A DNA stretch of 64,000 nt from Achromobacter sp. RTa. GTDB lineage: Bacteria; Pseudomonadota; Gammaproteobacteria; Burkholderiales; Burkholderiaceae_B. Shown here piece after piece: positions 54,080 through 62,042 of the stretch. The notes under the pieces were generated by a model that did not search any database, was not told the origin of the DNA, and saw only the letters and a program-made list of their open reading frames with translations. The position numbers were made by a program, and so were the translations under genes. Numbering within the stretch: position 1 is the first letter of the stretch; every line of letters starts with the position of its first letter. Location: positions 186,001 through 250,000 of the forward strand of contig NZ_JPYO01000027.1 of assembly GCF_000757485.1 (NCBI RefSeq), in the 5' to 3' direction.

Positions 54080-54881
54080 ACATATCGCAACCCTGCCCGC
54101 GCGGCGGCCGCGCGTATCTCGCCGCCGCGTCACCGTCGGCGTGGCCGCCGTTGCCGCCGCCTTCGCCGCCTGGTGGATCGTGTCGGCGCTTGGCTTGGTC
54201 AACGGCGCGCGCTTCCCCACCCCACTTACTACCTGGCAGGCCGCGGTACAGCTGTCGCGCGACTCCGGCTATGCCGGCGGCACGCTGTTCCAGCACATCG
54301 GACACAGCCTGCGCCTGGTGTTCCTGGGCTTTCTGGTGGCCATTTCCACAGGGGTGCCGCTGGGCCTGCTCATGGGCTTCAGCAAGCGTTTCGACGCCCT
54401 GATCGGTCCGGTCTTCTCGCTGCTGCGCCCGATTCCGCCGCTGGCCTGGATCCCGCTGGCAATCCTGTGGCTGGGGCTGGGCGATCCGGCGAAGATCTTC
54501 CTGATCTGGGTTTCCTCGTTTACACCGGCGGTGATCAACACCTATGCGGGCGTGCGCAATATCGATCCCACGCTGATCGAAGCGGCGCGGGTGCATGGCG
54601 CGGGCGGTCCGCTGCGCATGCTGCGCGAAGTGCTGATCCCCGGCTCTTTGCCCATGATCTTCACCGGCTTGCGCCTATCTCTGCAGACGGCCTGGATGAC
54701 CCTGGTTGCGGCCGAGCTCATCGGCGCCTTCATCGGCCTGGGCAAGGTGCTGGACACCGCCGCCCTGGACATCCGGCCCGGCATGATCCTGTACGCCATG
54801 GTCTGGGTCGGCCTGCTGGGCGCGGTGATGACGCGCGGATTGGAATGGATCGAAAAGAGGGCCTTGCCATGGCTACGCTGA
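54072..54881 (+). CDS. ABC permease, NitT/TauT family, type A (second pair)
   Basis: A 269-aa inner-membrane protein with GVPLGLLMGFSKRFDALIGPVFSLLRPIPPLAWIPLAILWLGLG (pattern) and loop VLIPGSLPMIFTGLRLSLQTAWMTLVAAELIGAFIGLG. It is paralogous to the permease at 46779-47669. It overlaps the YihU-like stop by 8 bp and the next permease by 13 bp, so the LacI-YihU-permease-permease set is probably one transcript. No ATPase or binding protein follows; it presumably borrows those of the divergent operon. Confidence 0.92.
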   Translation: MSEHIATLPARRPRVSRRRVTVGVAAVAAAFAAWWIVSALGLVNGARFPTPLTTWQAAVQLSRDSGYAGGTLFQHIGHSLRLVFLGFLVAISTGVPLGLLMGFSKRFDALIGPVFSLLRPIPPLAWIPLAILWLGLGDPAKIFLIWVSSFTPAVINTYAGVRNIDPTLIEAARVHGAGGPLRMLREVLIPGSLPMIFTGLRLSLQTAWMTLVAAELIGAFIGLGKVLDTAALDIRPGMILYAMVWVGLLGAVMTRGLEWIEKRALPWLR

Positions 54882-55663
54882 CGCGCATCGCGGGCGACTC
54901 GCCCGCCATCAATCTCGGCCTGTCCTGCCTGGGCCTGGCCGGCTTCTTCCTTGCCTGGCACCTGCTCAGTGTCAGCGGCGTGTTCCCGCCCAATTACCTG
55001 CCCGGCCCGCTGGCCGTGCTGCGGACGATCGTGCAGTTCAGCGCCGAACCCTATTCCGGCGCCACGCTGTGGACGCATCTGGGCGCAAGCCTGTACCGCT
55101 TCGCCTGCGGCTTCCTGCTGGCCGCCGCCATCGGCATTCCGCTGGGTCTGCTGATGGGCTGGTATCGCTGGCTGGACGACGTCGTCAGCCCGTTCTTCGA
55201 CGCGCTGCGCTTTGTGGCGCCCATCGCCTGGGTGCCGTTCGCTGGCCTGTGGTTCGGCACGGGTATCGGCGGCCCGACCCTGATCATCTTCGCCGGCGCC
55301 TTCCCGCCCTGCCTCATCAGCGCCTACCGTGGCGCCAAGTTCGTGGACACCCGGCTGCTGGAAGCGTCCCGCACTCTCGGCGCCAGCGGCCCCCGCATCG
55401 TGGCCGAGGTGCTGCTGCCCGCCTCGCTGCCGTCCATCCTGGCTGGCCTGCGAGTCAGCGCCGGGATCGGCTGGCAGTCGCTGGTAGGCGCGGAACTGAT
55501 CGTCGTGGGCAACGGCATCGGCTACATGATGGTGCAGGGTCAGCTCAACATCGCCACCAACATCGTCATGGCTGGCATGATCGCCATCGGCATCGTAGGC
55601 ATCTGCATCGACGTGGCGCTGCGCACGTTTGAACAGCGCTTGAAAGCGCGGTGGGGACGCTGA
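54869..55663 (+). CDS. ABC permease, NitT/TauT family, type B (second pair)
   Basis: A 264-aa inner-membrane protein: LRFVAPIAWVPFAGLWFGTGIGGPTLIIFAGAFPPCLISAYRGAK (pattern) and EVLLPASLPSILAGLRVSAGIGWQSLVGAELIVVGNGIGYMMVQ. It is paralogous to the permease at 45973-46791. The ATG at 54869 overlaps the preceding gene by 13 bp. It is the last gene of the plus-strand arm; the convergent LysR gene ends 12 bp further on. Confidence 0.92.
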   Translation: MATLTRIAGDSPAINLGLSCLGLAGFFLAWHLLSVSGVFPPNYLPGPLAVLRTIVQFSAEPYSGATLWTHLGASLYRFACGFLLAAAIGIPLGLLMGWYRWLDDVVSPFFDALRFVAPIAWVPFAGLWFGTGIGGPTLIIFAGAFPPCLISAYRGAKFVDTRLLEASRTLGASGPRIVAEVLLPASLPSILAGLRVSAGIGWQSLVGAELIVVGNGIGYMMVQGQLNIATNIVMAGMIAIGIVGICIDVALRTFEQRLKARWGR

Positions 55664-55674
55664 CACTGCAAATC

Positions 55675-56583
55675 CTAGCGTGGAATGGCCAGCCCGGCGC
55701 TGTCCAGGATCGCGCCGCGGAACTCCTTCATCAAGGGCGACCAGGTGGTGGCATGGCGGGAAATCAGCGCAATATGGCGCTGTAAAGGCTTGCCCAGCAC
55801 GACCGGCAGCACCGCAATATTCCGGTCCGCGCCCAACGCGCTCTGCGGCGCGACGGCCAACAGATCCGAACGCGCCAGGAGCTCCAGCGTGCCTTTGGAG
55901 AAATGCTCGACCTCCAGCGCGGCCGTCGGCAACTCCAGGCCGGCCTCCGCATAGCGCGCATCCAGCGCCTTGCGCGCCACGGAGGTGAGCGCGGGCAGTA
56001 TCCAGCGCTGCCCTTGCAGGTCGTGCAGCGACAATTTCCGGCGCGCGGCCAGTGGATGCCCGCGGCTCGCGGCCACGCACAAGCGGTCTTCGAGTATGGG
56101 TTCCTGCTGCAACGTGGCGGGCACGTCGGCATAGAGGGGAGTCACCGCGAGGTCCAGCTTGCCACTGGCCACCTGTTCGTTCAGGTCGTCGGACAGCCCC
56201 TGCGTCAGCTGGATACGCAGGGCCGGCCTGCGCGGCAAGAGTAGCCGCAATGCCGGCATCACGAAACTGTCCACCGTGGCGCCCGTCGCGCCCACACGCA
56301 GCAGCCCCGCCTCGCCCACCCGCAGTTCCATCGCGTGCCTGACCGCGTCCCGGTACTCGGCCCAAAGCTTCCTGGCGTGCTCCAGGAACACCAGGCCCGC
56401 CGACGTCAACCGCAGGCCGCGCCCGCTGCGGTCCAGCAGCGCCAGGCCCGTGTCGGCCTCCAGCCGCTGCAGGGACTTGGACATGGCCGGCTGGCTGACA
56501 TCACAGGCAGCCGCGGCGCGCCCCAGATTGCCGTGCTCGACTGCGGCCAGGAAATATTCGATGTCGCGCAGCGATAGATTCAT
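55675..56583 (-). CDS. LysR-family transcriptional regulator
   Basis: A 302-aa protein: winged helix MNLSLRDIEYFLAAVEHGNLGRAAAACDVSQPAMSKSLQRLEADTGLALLDR (pattern, residues 1-52) and an effector domain with GLLRVGATGATVDSFVMPALR and ILEDRLCVAASRGHPLA. It is divergent from the sulfatase gene across 101 bp, with a short dyad in between, so it probably controls the sulfatase and the Bug protein. It is not obviously part of the preceding permease operon, with which it converges. Confidence 0.92.
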   Translation of the reverse strand: MNLSLRDIEYFLAAVEHGNLGRAAAACDVSQPAMSKSLQRLEADTGLALLDRSGRGLRLTSAGLVFLEHARKLWAEYRDAVRHAMELRVGEAGLLRVGATGATVDSFVMPALRLLLPRRPALRIQLTQGLSDDLNEQVASGKLDLAVTPLYADVPATLQQEPILEDRLCVAASRGHPLAARRKLSLHDLQGQRWILPALTSVARKALDARYAEAGLELPTAALEVEHFSKGTLELLARSDLLAVAPQSALGADRNIAVLPVVLGKPLQRHIALISRHATTWSPLMKEFRGAILDSAGLAIPR

Positions 56584-56593
56584 GAACGAAATT

Positions 56594-56607
56594 TATGGCT
56601 ATCCATA
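56594..56607. promoter_or_regulatory. Short dyad TATGG-CTAT-CCATA in lysR-sulfatase promoter
   Basis: A 5-bp inverted repeat with a 4-nt spacer lying 11 bp before the LysR start and in the shared divergent promoter. Its position suits a LysR recognition site, but the spacing does not match the usual T-N11-A exactly. Confidence 0.3.
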
Positions 56608-56684
56608 CTTTCAGGAATATTACGCTGTAAACGCCCCCCTAGAATCCCCGGCATAAACCCGAAGAAACATACGAGGCGCAGCGC

Positions 56685-58016
56685 ATGGACAAGAAGCCCA
56701 ACATCGTACTGATCGTGGCCGACAACCTGGGATGGGGGGAACTGGGCTGCTACGGCGGCGGCGCCCTGCGCGGCGCCCCCACGCCCCATATCGACCATCT
56801 CGCCACGGAAGGACTGCTGCTGCAGAACTTCAACGTGGAAAGCGACTGCGTGCCCACGCGCTCCGCCCTGATGAGCGGCCGCCACCCCATCCGCACCGGC
56901 TGCCTGCAATCCGTCCCGCCCGGGCTGCCGCAAGGGCTGGCGCGCGACGAGATCACCCTGGCGCAGCAACTGTCGTCCCAGGGCTACGCCACCGCGCACT
57001 ATGGCAAGTGGCACCTGGGCGACATCCCCGGACGCTATCCGTCGGACCGCGGATTCGACGAGTGGTACGGCATTCCGCGCACGACCGACGAAAGCCAGTT
57101 CACGTCGTCGATCGGCTTCGATCCCTCCGTCGCCGACATCCCGCACATCATGCAGGGCCAGGCCGGCTCGCCCTCGGAGAACGTCAAGGTATACGACCTG
57201 GACACCCGCCGCGGCATCGACGCCGAACTCGTGGACCGCTCCATCGGCTTCATGCGCAAACACGCGCAGGCGAGCCGGCCTTTTTTCCTGTACCTGCCCC
57301 TGGTGCACCTGCACTTCCCGACCCTGCCGCATCCCGATTTCGCGGGGCGCACCGGCGCCGGGGACTTCGCGGATTCCATGGTGGAAATGGACCACCGAGT
57401 CGGACAGATATCCCAGGCCGTGGACGAACTGGGCCTGCGCGACGATACGGTGTTCATCTTCTGCAGCGACAACGGCCCCGAGTTCCGCAAGCCCTACCGC
57501 GGCACGGCCGGCCCCTGGAGCGGCACCTACCATACCGCCATGGAAGGCAGCCTGCGCGTGCCCTTCATCATCCGGTGGCCCGGCAAGGTGAAGCCGGGCC
57601 AGGTCTCCAACGAGATCGTCCACGTCACCGACCTCTACACCACGCTGTCGCGGATCGGCGGCGCGTCCATCCCGCAGGATCGCCCCATCGACGGCATCGA
57701 CCAGACCGATTTTTTCACGGGCGCCAGCCCGGCTTCGCAGCGCGAGGGCTTCCTGTTCTACATCAAGAACGATCTGCGCGCGGTCAAATGGCGGGACTGG
57801 AAGCTGCACTTCTATTGGGAACCCGAGGTCAACGAAGGCAAGGGCAAGCTCGAATCCCCCTACCTGTTCAACCTGAAGCAGGATCCCAAGGAAGAAAGCG
57901 ACATCCTGATCTTCAATACCTGGGTGCTGGGCCCCATCCTGAAAATGGTGCAGGCCTTCAACCAATCGTGTATCGCGCACCCGAATACCCCGCCGGGCAA
58001 GCTGGATCCCAGCTGA
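56685..58016 (+). CDS. Formylglycine-dependent sulfatase, apparently cytoplasmic
   Basis: A 443-aa type I sulfatase. The maturation motif is Cys55 in DCVPTRSALMSGR (C-x-P-x-R), to be converted to formylglycine. The first metal site reads VADNLGWGELGCYG, with Asp-Asn (13-14) in place of the common Asp-Asp. Other conserved parts are HYGKWHLGD and FCSDNGPEF. No signal peptide is present, unlike most arylsulfatases, so a cytoplasmic sulfate-ester or related substrate is likely. The maturation enzyme is not in the window. It is followed 44 bp later by a Bug binding protein and is divergent from a LysR gene. Confidence 0.92.
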   Translation: MDKKPNIVLIVADNLGWGELGCYGGGALRGAPTPHIDHLATEGLLLQNFNVESDCVPTRSALMSGRHPIRTGCLQSVPPGLPQGLARDEITLAQQLSSQGYATAHYGKWHLGDIPGRYPSDRGFDEWYGIPRTTDESQFTSSIGFDPSVADIPHIMQGQAGSPSENVKVYDLDTRRGIDAELVDRSIGFMRKHAQASRPFFLYLPLVHLHFPTLPHPDFAGRTGAGDFADSMVEMDHRVGQISQAVDELGLRDDTVFIFCSDNGPEFRKPYRGTAGPWSGTYHTAMEGSLRVPFIIRWPGKVKPGQVSNEIVHVTDLYTTLSRIGGASIPQDRPIDGIDQTDFFTGASPASQREGFLFYIKNDLRAVKWRDWKLHFYWEPEVNEGKGKLESPYLFNLKQDPKEESDILIFNTWVLGPILKMVQAFNQSCIAHPNTPPGKLDPS

Positions 58017-58060
58017 CGCCCAGGCGGACCGACCGGCATAAAAAACACCAGGGGAAAGAA

Positions 58061-59026
58061 ATGAAGTTCGTTATCCGTTGTGGCGCGATGCTGCTGGGCG
58101 CCGCGCTAACCGCATCCGCCGGCGCGGCGGACGCCAGTCTGGACTGGCCCGCCAAGCAGATTACCTGGGTGGTCGGCTTCGTGCCGGGCGGCACCGCGGA
58201 CGTCCTGACCCGCATCGCCGCCCAGGAACTGGCCCGGCAAAGCGGTCTGAACGTCGTCGTGGAGAACCGTCCCGGCGCCGCGGGCGCCATCGCCCTGCAG
58301 CTGGTGGCGCGCAGCAAGGCCGGCGACGGCTACCTGCTGACCGTGCCGGGGCCGCTGATCTATCCCACACCCCAGCCCGAGATCGGCCGGGAGCTGTCGC
58401 CCGTGATCCTGATGGCCGAAGGTCCGATGGTGATCGTCGGTCCAGCCAAAGAGGCGCGCGCCTCGCTGCAGGCGGTGCTGGAAGACGCGAAGCAGCGCCC
58501 CGAGGCCTGGAGCTACGGCAGTTCCGGCAACGGCACTTCGCAGAACCTGGCCGGCGAGCTATTGAACCAGTACGCCGGCACGCGCATCGTCCACGTGCCC
58601 TACAAAGGCGGCGGGCAAGCGGTGGCGGACGTGGCCGGCGGGCAGATTCCTCTCGCGATCCTGGGCTCGGCGCCGGTCATGCCGCAGATCAAGGCCGGCA
58701 CGCTGAAAGCCTACGCCGTCACCACGCCCTACCGCCTGGACAGCCTGCCCGGCGTGCCGACGGTGGAGGAATCCGGATTCAAGGGCTATGCGGCCACCCA
58801 ATGGTTCTCGGTCGCGGCCGGCAACGCCATTCCCGCCGCGCAGCTGGAGCAGGTGAACAAGGCGTTGCAGGCGGCCATCCGCGCGCCGGAATTCAAGGCC
58901 GCCCTCGACAACGCGGGCATGATCGCGGGCGGTGGTTCCCCCGCAGACCTGCAGGCCTTCATCCAGGCGGACAACACCAAGTGGAAGAAGCTGCTGGACA
59001 GCGGCGCGGTCAAGCTGGAGAACTGA
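58061..59026 (+). CDS. Bug-family periplasmic solute-binding protein
   Basis: A 321-aa protein with a Sec signal (cleavage near GAADA). Bug motifs: WPAKQITWVVGFVPGGTADVLTRI, NVVVENRPGAAGAIALQLVA, SYGSSGNGTSQNLAGELL, RIVHVPYKGGGQAVADV and LPGVPTVEESGFKGYAATQW. GGGGAAAG lies directly before the ATG. It is 44 bp downstream of the sulfatase and probably co-transcribed. A sulfated or sulfonated organic acid would be a reasonable ligand, but this is inference. Confidence 0.93.
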   Translation: MKFVIRCGAMLLGAALTASAGAADASLDWPAKQITWVVGFVPGGTADVLTRIAAQELARQSGLNVVVENRPGAAGAIALQLVARSKAGDGYLLTVPGPLIYPTPQPEIGRELSPVILMAEGPMVIVGPAKEARASLQAVLEDAKQRPEAWSYGSSGNGTSQNLAGELLNQYAGTRIVHVPYKGGGQAVADVAGGQIPLAILGSAPVMPQIKAGTLKAYAVTTPYRLDSLPGVPTVEESGFKGYAATQWFSVAAGNAIPAAQLEQVNKALQAAIRAPEFKAALDNAGMIAGGGSPADLQAFIQADNTKWKKLLDSGAVKLEN

Positions 59027-59032
59027 GCCCGG

Positions 59033-59075
59033 CTAGGGCCTGTTCACACCGAATCGAGCCTTGCACGGGCCCTAG
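59033..59075. terminator. Inverted repeat between convergent Bug and SDR genes
   Basis: CTAGGGCC (59033-59040) and GGCCCTAG (59068-59075) flank a 27-nt spacer between convergent genes; the second arm includes the SDR stop codon. It may form a shared transcript-end hairpin. No T-tract is present. Confidence 0.35.
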
Positions 59076-59812
59076 CTCATGTAGACGCCGCCGTTGATCG
59101 CATAATTGGCGCCCGTAACGAAGGCGGCCTCGTCGGACGCCAGCCAGGCGCATAGCCCGGCCAGGTCCTGGGCGGTGCCCAGCCGGCCCACGGGCACGCT
59201 CTCCACGATGCGGTCCAGCAACGCCGGCGGAAAGGCCTTCACGGTGTCGTCGGCGATGAAGCCCGGCGACACCAGGTTCACGGTCACCCCGCGCGCCGCC
59301 ACTTCCTGCGCCAGCGAGCGGGTGAAGCCGATGACCGCGCCCTTGGCCGTGGCGTAGTTGATCTGGCCGATCTGGCCTTTCTCCGCGGCGACGGAACCGA
59401 TGTTGACGATGCGGCCCCAGCCCCGGTCCGCCATGCTGTCCACGACCTGTTTGGTGCTGTTGAAGAGCGTGTCCAGGTTGCTGCGCAGCACGGCCGACCA
59501 GTCGGCGTGGCTCATCTGCCGGAATCGCATATCGAGCATCGCGCCGGCATTGTTGACCAGCACGTCGATCTCGCCGACTTCGCGGCGCACCTGGTCGAAG
59601 GCCGCTTCGGTCGACGCCCAGTCCGTGGCGTCGCCTTCGGACGCGATGAAGTCGTAGCCCAAGGATTTCTGCTCCTTGAGCCAATGGGTCTTGCGCGAGG
59701 AGCGCGGTCCGCAGCCCGCCACCACCCGGTGCCCCGCAAGGTGCAGCGCCTGGCAGATCGCGGTGCCGGTATGGCCCATCCCGCTGGTCACATAAGCAAT
59801 GCGCAATGCCAT
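59072..59812 (-). CDS. PhaB-like acetoacetyl-CoA reductase / short-chain dehydrogenase
   Basis: A 246-aa SDR closely patterned on PhaB: RIAYVTSGMGHTGTAICQAL (N-terminal nucleotide site), VVAGCGPRSSRKTHWLKEQKSLGYDFIASEGDATDW (pattern), NNAG (87-90), catalytic Ser140, Tyr153 and Lys157 (NYATAKG), and closing GANYAINGGVYMS. The characteristic PhaB glycine motif TGGMGGIG is altered to TSGMGHTG, so NADPH binding or substrate range may differ. PhaB reduces acetoacetyl-CoA to 3-hydroxybutyryl-CoA for polyester storage. No phaA or phaC lies nearby; it is 9 bp downstream of a CitMHS transporter gene. Confidence 0.87.
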   Translation of the reverse strand: MALRIAYVTSGMGHTGTAICQALHLAGHRVVAGCGPRSSRKTHWLKEQKSLGYDFIASEGDATDWASTEAAFDQVRREVGEIDVLVNNAGAMLDMRFRQMSHADWSAVLRSNLDTLFNSTKQVVDSMADRGWGRIVNIGSVAAEKGQIGQINYATAKGAVIGFTRSLAQEVAARGVTVNLVSPGFIADDTVKAFPPALLDRIVESVPVGRLGTAQDLAGLCAWLASDEAAFVTGANYAINGGVYMS

Positions 59813-59821
59813 GAATGGTCC

Positions 59822-61162
59822 TCAGGAGGTTTGCCCGACAAGCGGGAAAAGGCCGAACGCAAGCGCCGCGGCGAGCATCACAAGGCAGACCATCGTGGCC
59901 CACTTCAGGGCATAGCGCTGATGGTCGCCGAAATCGACGCCGGCCAGGCCCACCAGCAGGTAGGTGGACGGCACCAGCGGGCTCAGCAGATGCACCGGCT
60001 GCCCCACGAGCGACGCCCGCGCCATCTCGACCGCGGAAATGCCATAGCCCTGCGCCGCCTCGCTCAGGATGGGCAGCACCCCGAAATAAAAAGCGTCATT
60101 GGACATGAAGAAGGTGAAAGGCAGGCTGACCAGCGCGGTAATGCCGGCCATGTACGGGCCCATCGCGTCGGGGATCACCGCCAGCAGGCTGCGCGACATG
60201 GCCTCGACCATGCCCGTCCCCGACAGGATCCCGGTGAAGATGCCCGCCGCGAAAATCAGCGACACCACGGACAGCACGTTGCCGGCGTGCTGCGTCACAC
60301 GGCGGCGCTGCTCGGCCAGATCGGGGTAATTGATGACCAGCGCGATCGCGAAGGCGATCATGAACAGCACCGGCAGCGGCAACACGCCCAGCATCAGGCT
60401 CACCATGAGCGCCAGCGTCAGCCCGGCGTTCACCCACAGCAGCCTGGGCCGGCGCAGGTCCTGGTCGACCTCGATTTCGGGCAACGTCTTGGGGCCCTCC
60501 TCGTCGTAGCCCGCGTGCAGCGACGCGCCGCCCGGCAGCGACAGCACGCCCAGGCGGCGGCGTTCGCGCAGCCCCAGGAAGAACGCCAGCGCCAGGATCG
60601 CCGCGATCGCCACGCCCATCACCGGAACCAGCGGCACGAAGATATCGCCCGCGTCCACGTGCAGCGCGCTGGCGGCGCGCGCCGTGGGCCCGCCCCACGG
60701 CGTCAGGTTCATGACGCCGCTGGCCAGCATCGCCAGGCAGGTCATGGACAAGGCATTCATCTTCAGGCGGCGGTACAGCGGCAGCATCGACGCCACCACG
60801 ATCATGTAGGTCGTCGAGCCGTCGCCGTCCAGGGAGATCACCAGCGCCAGCACGGTCGTGCCCACCACGATCTTCAGCGGATCGCCCTTCACCGCCCGCA
60901 GGATGCGGCCCACTATCGGATCGAACAGGCCGGCGTCGATCATGACCCCGAAATACAGGATCGCGAACATCAGCATCACGCCCGTCGGCGCGATCTTGCG
61001 GATGCCGTCCAGCATCATCTTGTCGATGCCCGCCCCGAATCCGCCCAGCAGGGCAAAAATAATGGGGACAAGGATGAGCGCCACCAGGGGCGACAGCCGC
61101 TTGGTCATGATCAGCGTCATGAACGTGATCACCATGCCGAAGCCAAGCAGGGTCAATAGCAT
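59822..61162 (-). CDS. CitMHS-family (citrate-divalent metal:proton symporter) transporter
   Basis: A 446-aa integral membrane protein. From the ATG at 61162 it starts MLLTLLGFGMVITFMTLIMTKRLSPLVALILVPIIFALLGG (pattern) and contains about 12 hydrophobic segments, an SLDGDGSTTYMIV motif and TPWGGPTARAASAL, both typical of CitM/CitH proteins. A TTG far upstream would add 58 Arg-rich residues and is rejected. It is divergent from a TctDE-like two-component system, which often controls such carboxylate transporters. The substrate may be citrate or a related acid rather than citrate itself. Confidence 0.9.
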   Translation of the reverse strand: MLLTLLGFGMVITFMTLIMTKRLSPLVALILVPIIFALLGGFGAGIDKMMLDGIRKIAPTGVMLMFAILYFGVMIDAGLFDPIVGRILRAVKGDPLKIVVGTTVLALVISLDGDGSTTYMIVVASMLPLYRRLKMNALSMTCLAMLASGVMNLTPWGGPTARAASALHVDAGDIFVPLVPVMGVAIAAILALAFFLGLRERRRLGVLSLPGGASLHAGYDEEGPKTLPEIEVDQDLRRPRLLWVNAGLTLALMVSLMLGVLPLPVLFMIAFAIALVINYPDLAEQRRRVTQHAGNVLSVVSLIFAAGIFTGILSGTGMVEAMSRSLLAVIPDAMGPYMAGITALVSLPFTFFMSNDAFYFGVLPILSEAAQGYGISAVEMARASLVGQPVHLLSPLVPSTYLLVGLAGVDFGDHQRYALKWATMVCLVMLAAALAFGLFPLVGQTS

Positions 61163-61344
61163 GAGGGTTATCTCCGACTCGTCGTTGTTATGCGATGCCT
61201 CCGGCGGGGGAAGCAGGACCGCAAGACTAGAAACAAAAGCTGTCGACAACCTGTCGTTTTTTTCCAGCAGCAAGCGAGCGTAGCGAGCGCGGCGTGGGGG
61301 CCACCACCTCCTCCCCCACCGCGCCCCATGCGACAATTCCCGGC

Positions 61345-62040
61345 ATGCGGATACTGGTGATCGAGGACGACGAGGACCTGGCCGACGCCATCGTGCGCCG
61401 GCTGCGCCGGCTCGGCCATGCCGTGGACGCCCAGAACGACGGCCTCGGCGCCGACGGCGTCCTGCAGTACGAAACCTTCGACCTCGTCATCCTGGACATC
61501 GGCCTGCCGCGCATGTCGGGCTTCGACATCCTGCATCGCCTGCGCGACCGCGGCAGCAAGACGCCGGTGCTGGCGCTGACCGCCCGCATCGACATCGAAG
61601 ACCGCGTCCACGCCCTGGATACCGGGGCGGACGACTACCTCGCCAAGCCTTTCGATTTCCGCGAACTGGAAGCCCGCTGCCGCGCCCTGCTGCGCCGGCC
61701 GAGCGCCCAGGCCACGGGAGTGCTGCGCTTCGGCGAACTTGTCATCGACAGCGCCGCGCGCCAGGTGACGCTGGCCGGCCAGCGCATCGATCTCCCCAAG
61801 CGCGAATACAGCCTGCTGGAAATCCTGCTGGCAGGCATGAACCGCGCCGTCAGCAAGGCTGAAATCGCCAGCAAGCTGTTCGCCTTCGACGACGACGCCG
61901 CCCCCAACGCCATCGAGGTCTACATCGCGCGGCTGCGCCGCAAACTGGAAGGCTCGCCCCTGCGCATCGAGACGCAGCGCGGCACCGGTTACCTGCTCAC
62001 GGCCGCCGGCGACGCGGCCGAGCGCTCCGATACGCCCTGA
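61345..62040 (+). CDS. OmpR/TctD-family response regulator
   Basis: A 231-aa protein: receiver domain with phospho-acceptor Asp51 (LVILDIGLPRMSG), acidic pocket EDDEDL, switch Thr (LALTARID) and Lys (LAKPF), then an OmpR-type winged helix (LPKREYSLLEILL ... NAIEVYIARLRRKLEG ... IETQRGTGYLL). Start at 61345 gives the usual MRILVIEDDE opening. It is co-transcribed with the kinase (2-bp gap) and divergent from the CitMHS gene, so it probably activates that transporter in response to tricarboxylates. Confidence 0.92.
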   Translation: MRILVIEDDEDLADAIVRRLRRLGHAVDAQNDGLGADGVLQYETFDLVILDIGLPRMSGFDILHRLRDRGSKTPVLALTARIDIEDRVHALDTGADDYLAKPFDFRELEARCRALLRRPSAQATGVLRFGELVIDSAARQVTLAGQRIDLPKREYSLLEILLAGMNRAVSKAEIASKLFAFDDDAAPNAIEVYIARLRRKLEGSPLRIETQRGTGYLLTAAGDAAERSDTP

Positions 62041-62042
62041 TC

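Noticed and set aside
55638..55652. Third LacI operator copy (TGAAAGCGCG)
   Set aside because: Only a half-site, and it lies inside the coding end of a permease gene.
61163..61336. 58-residue N-terminal extension of the CitMHS protein from a TTG
   Set aside because: Arg/Trp-rich and unlike the family; the ATG at 61162 begins directly with the first membrane helix.
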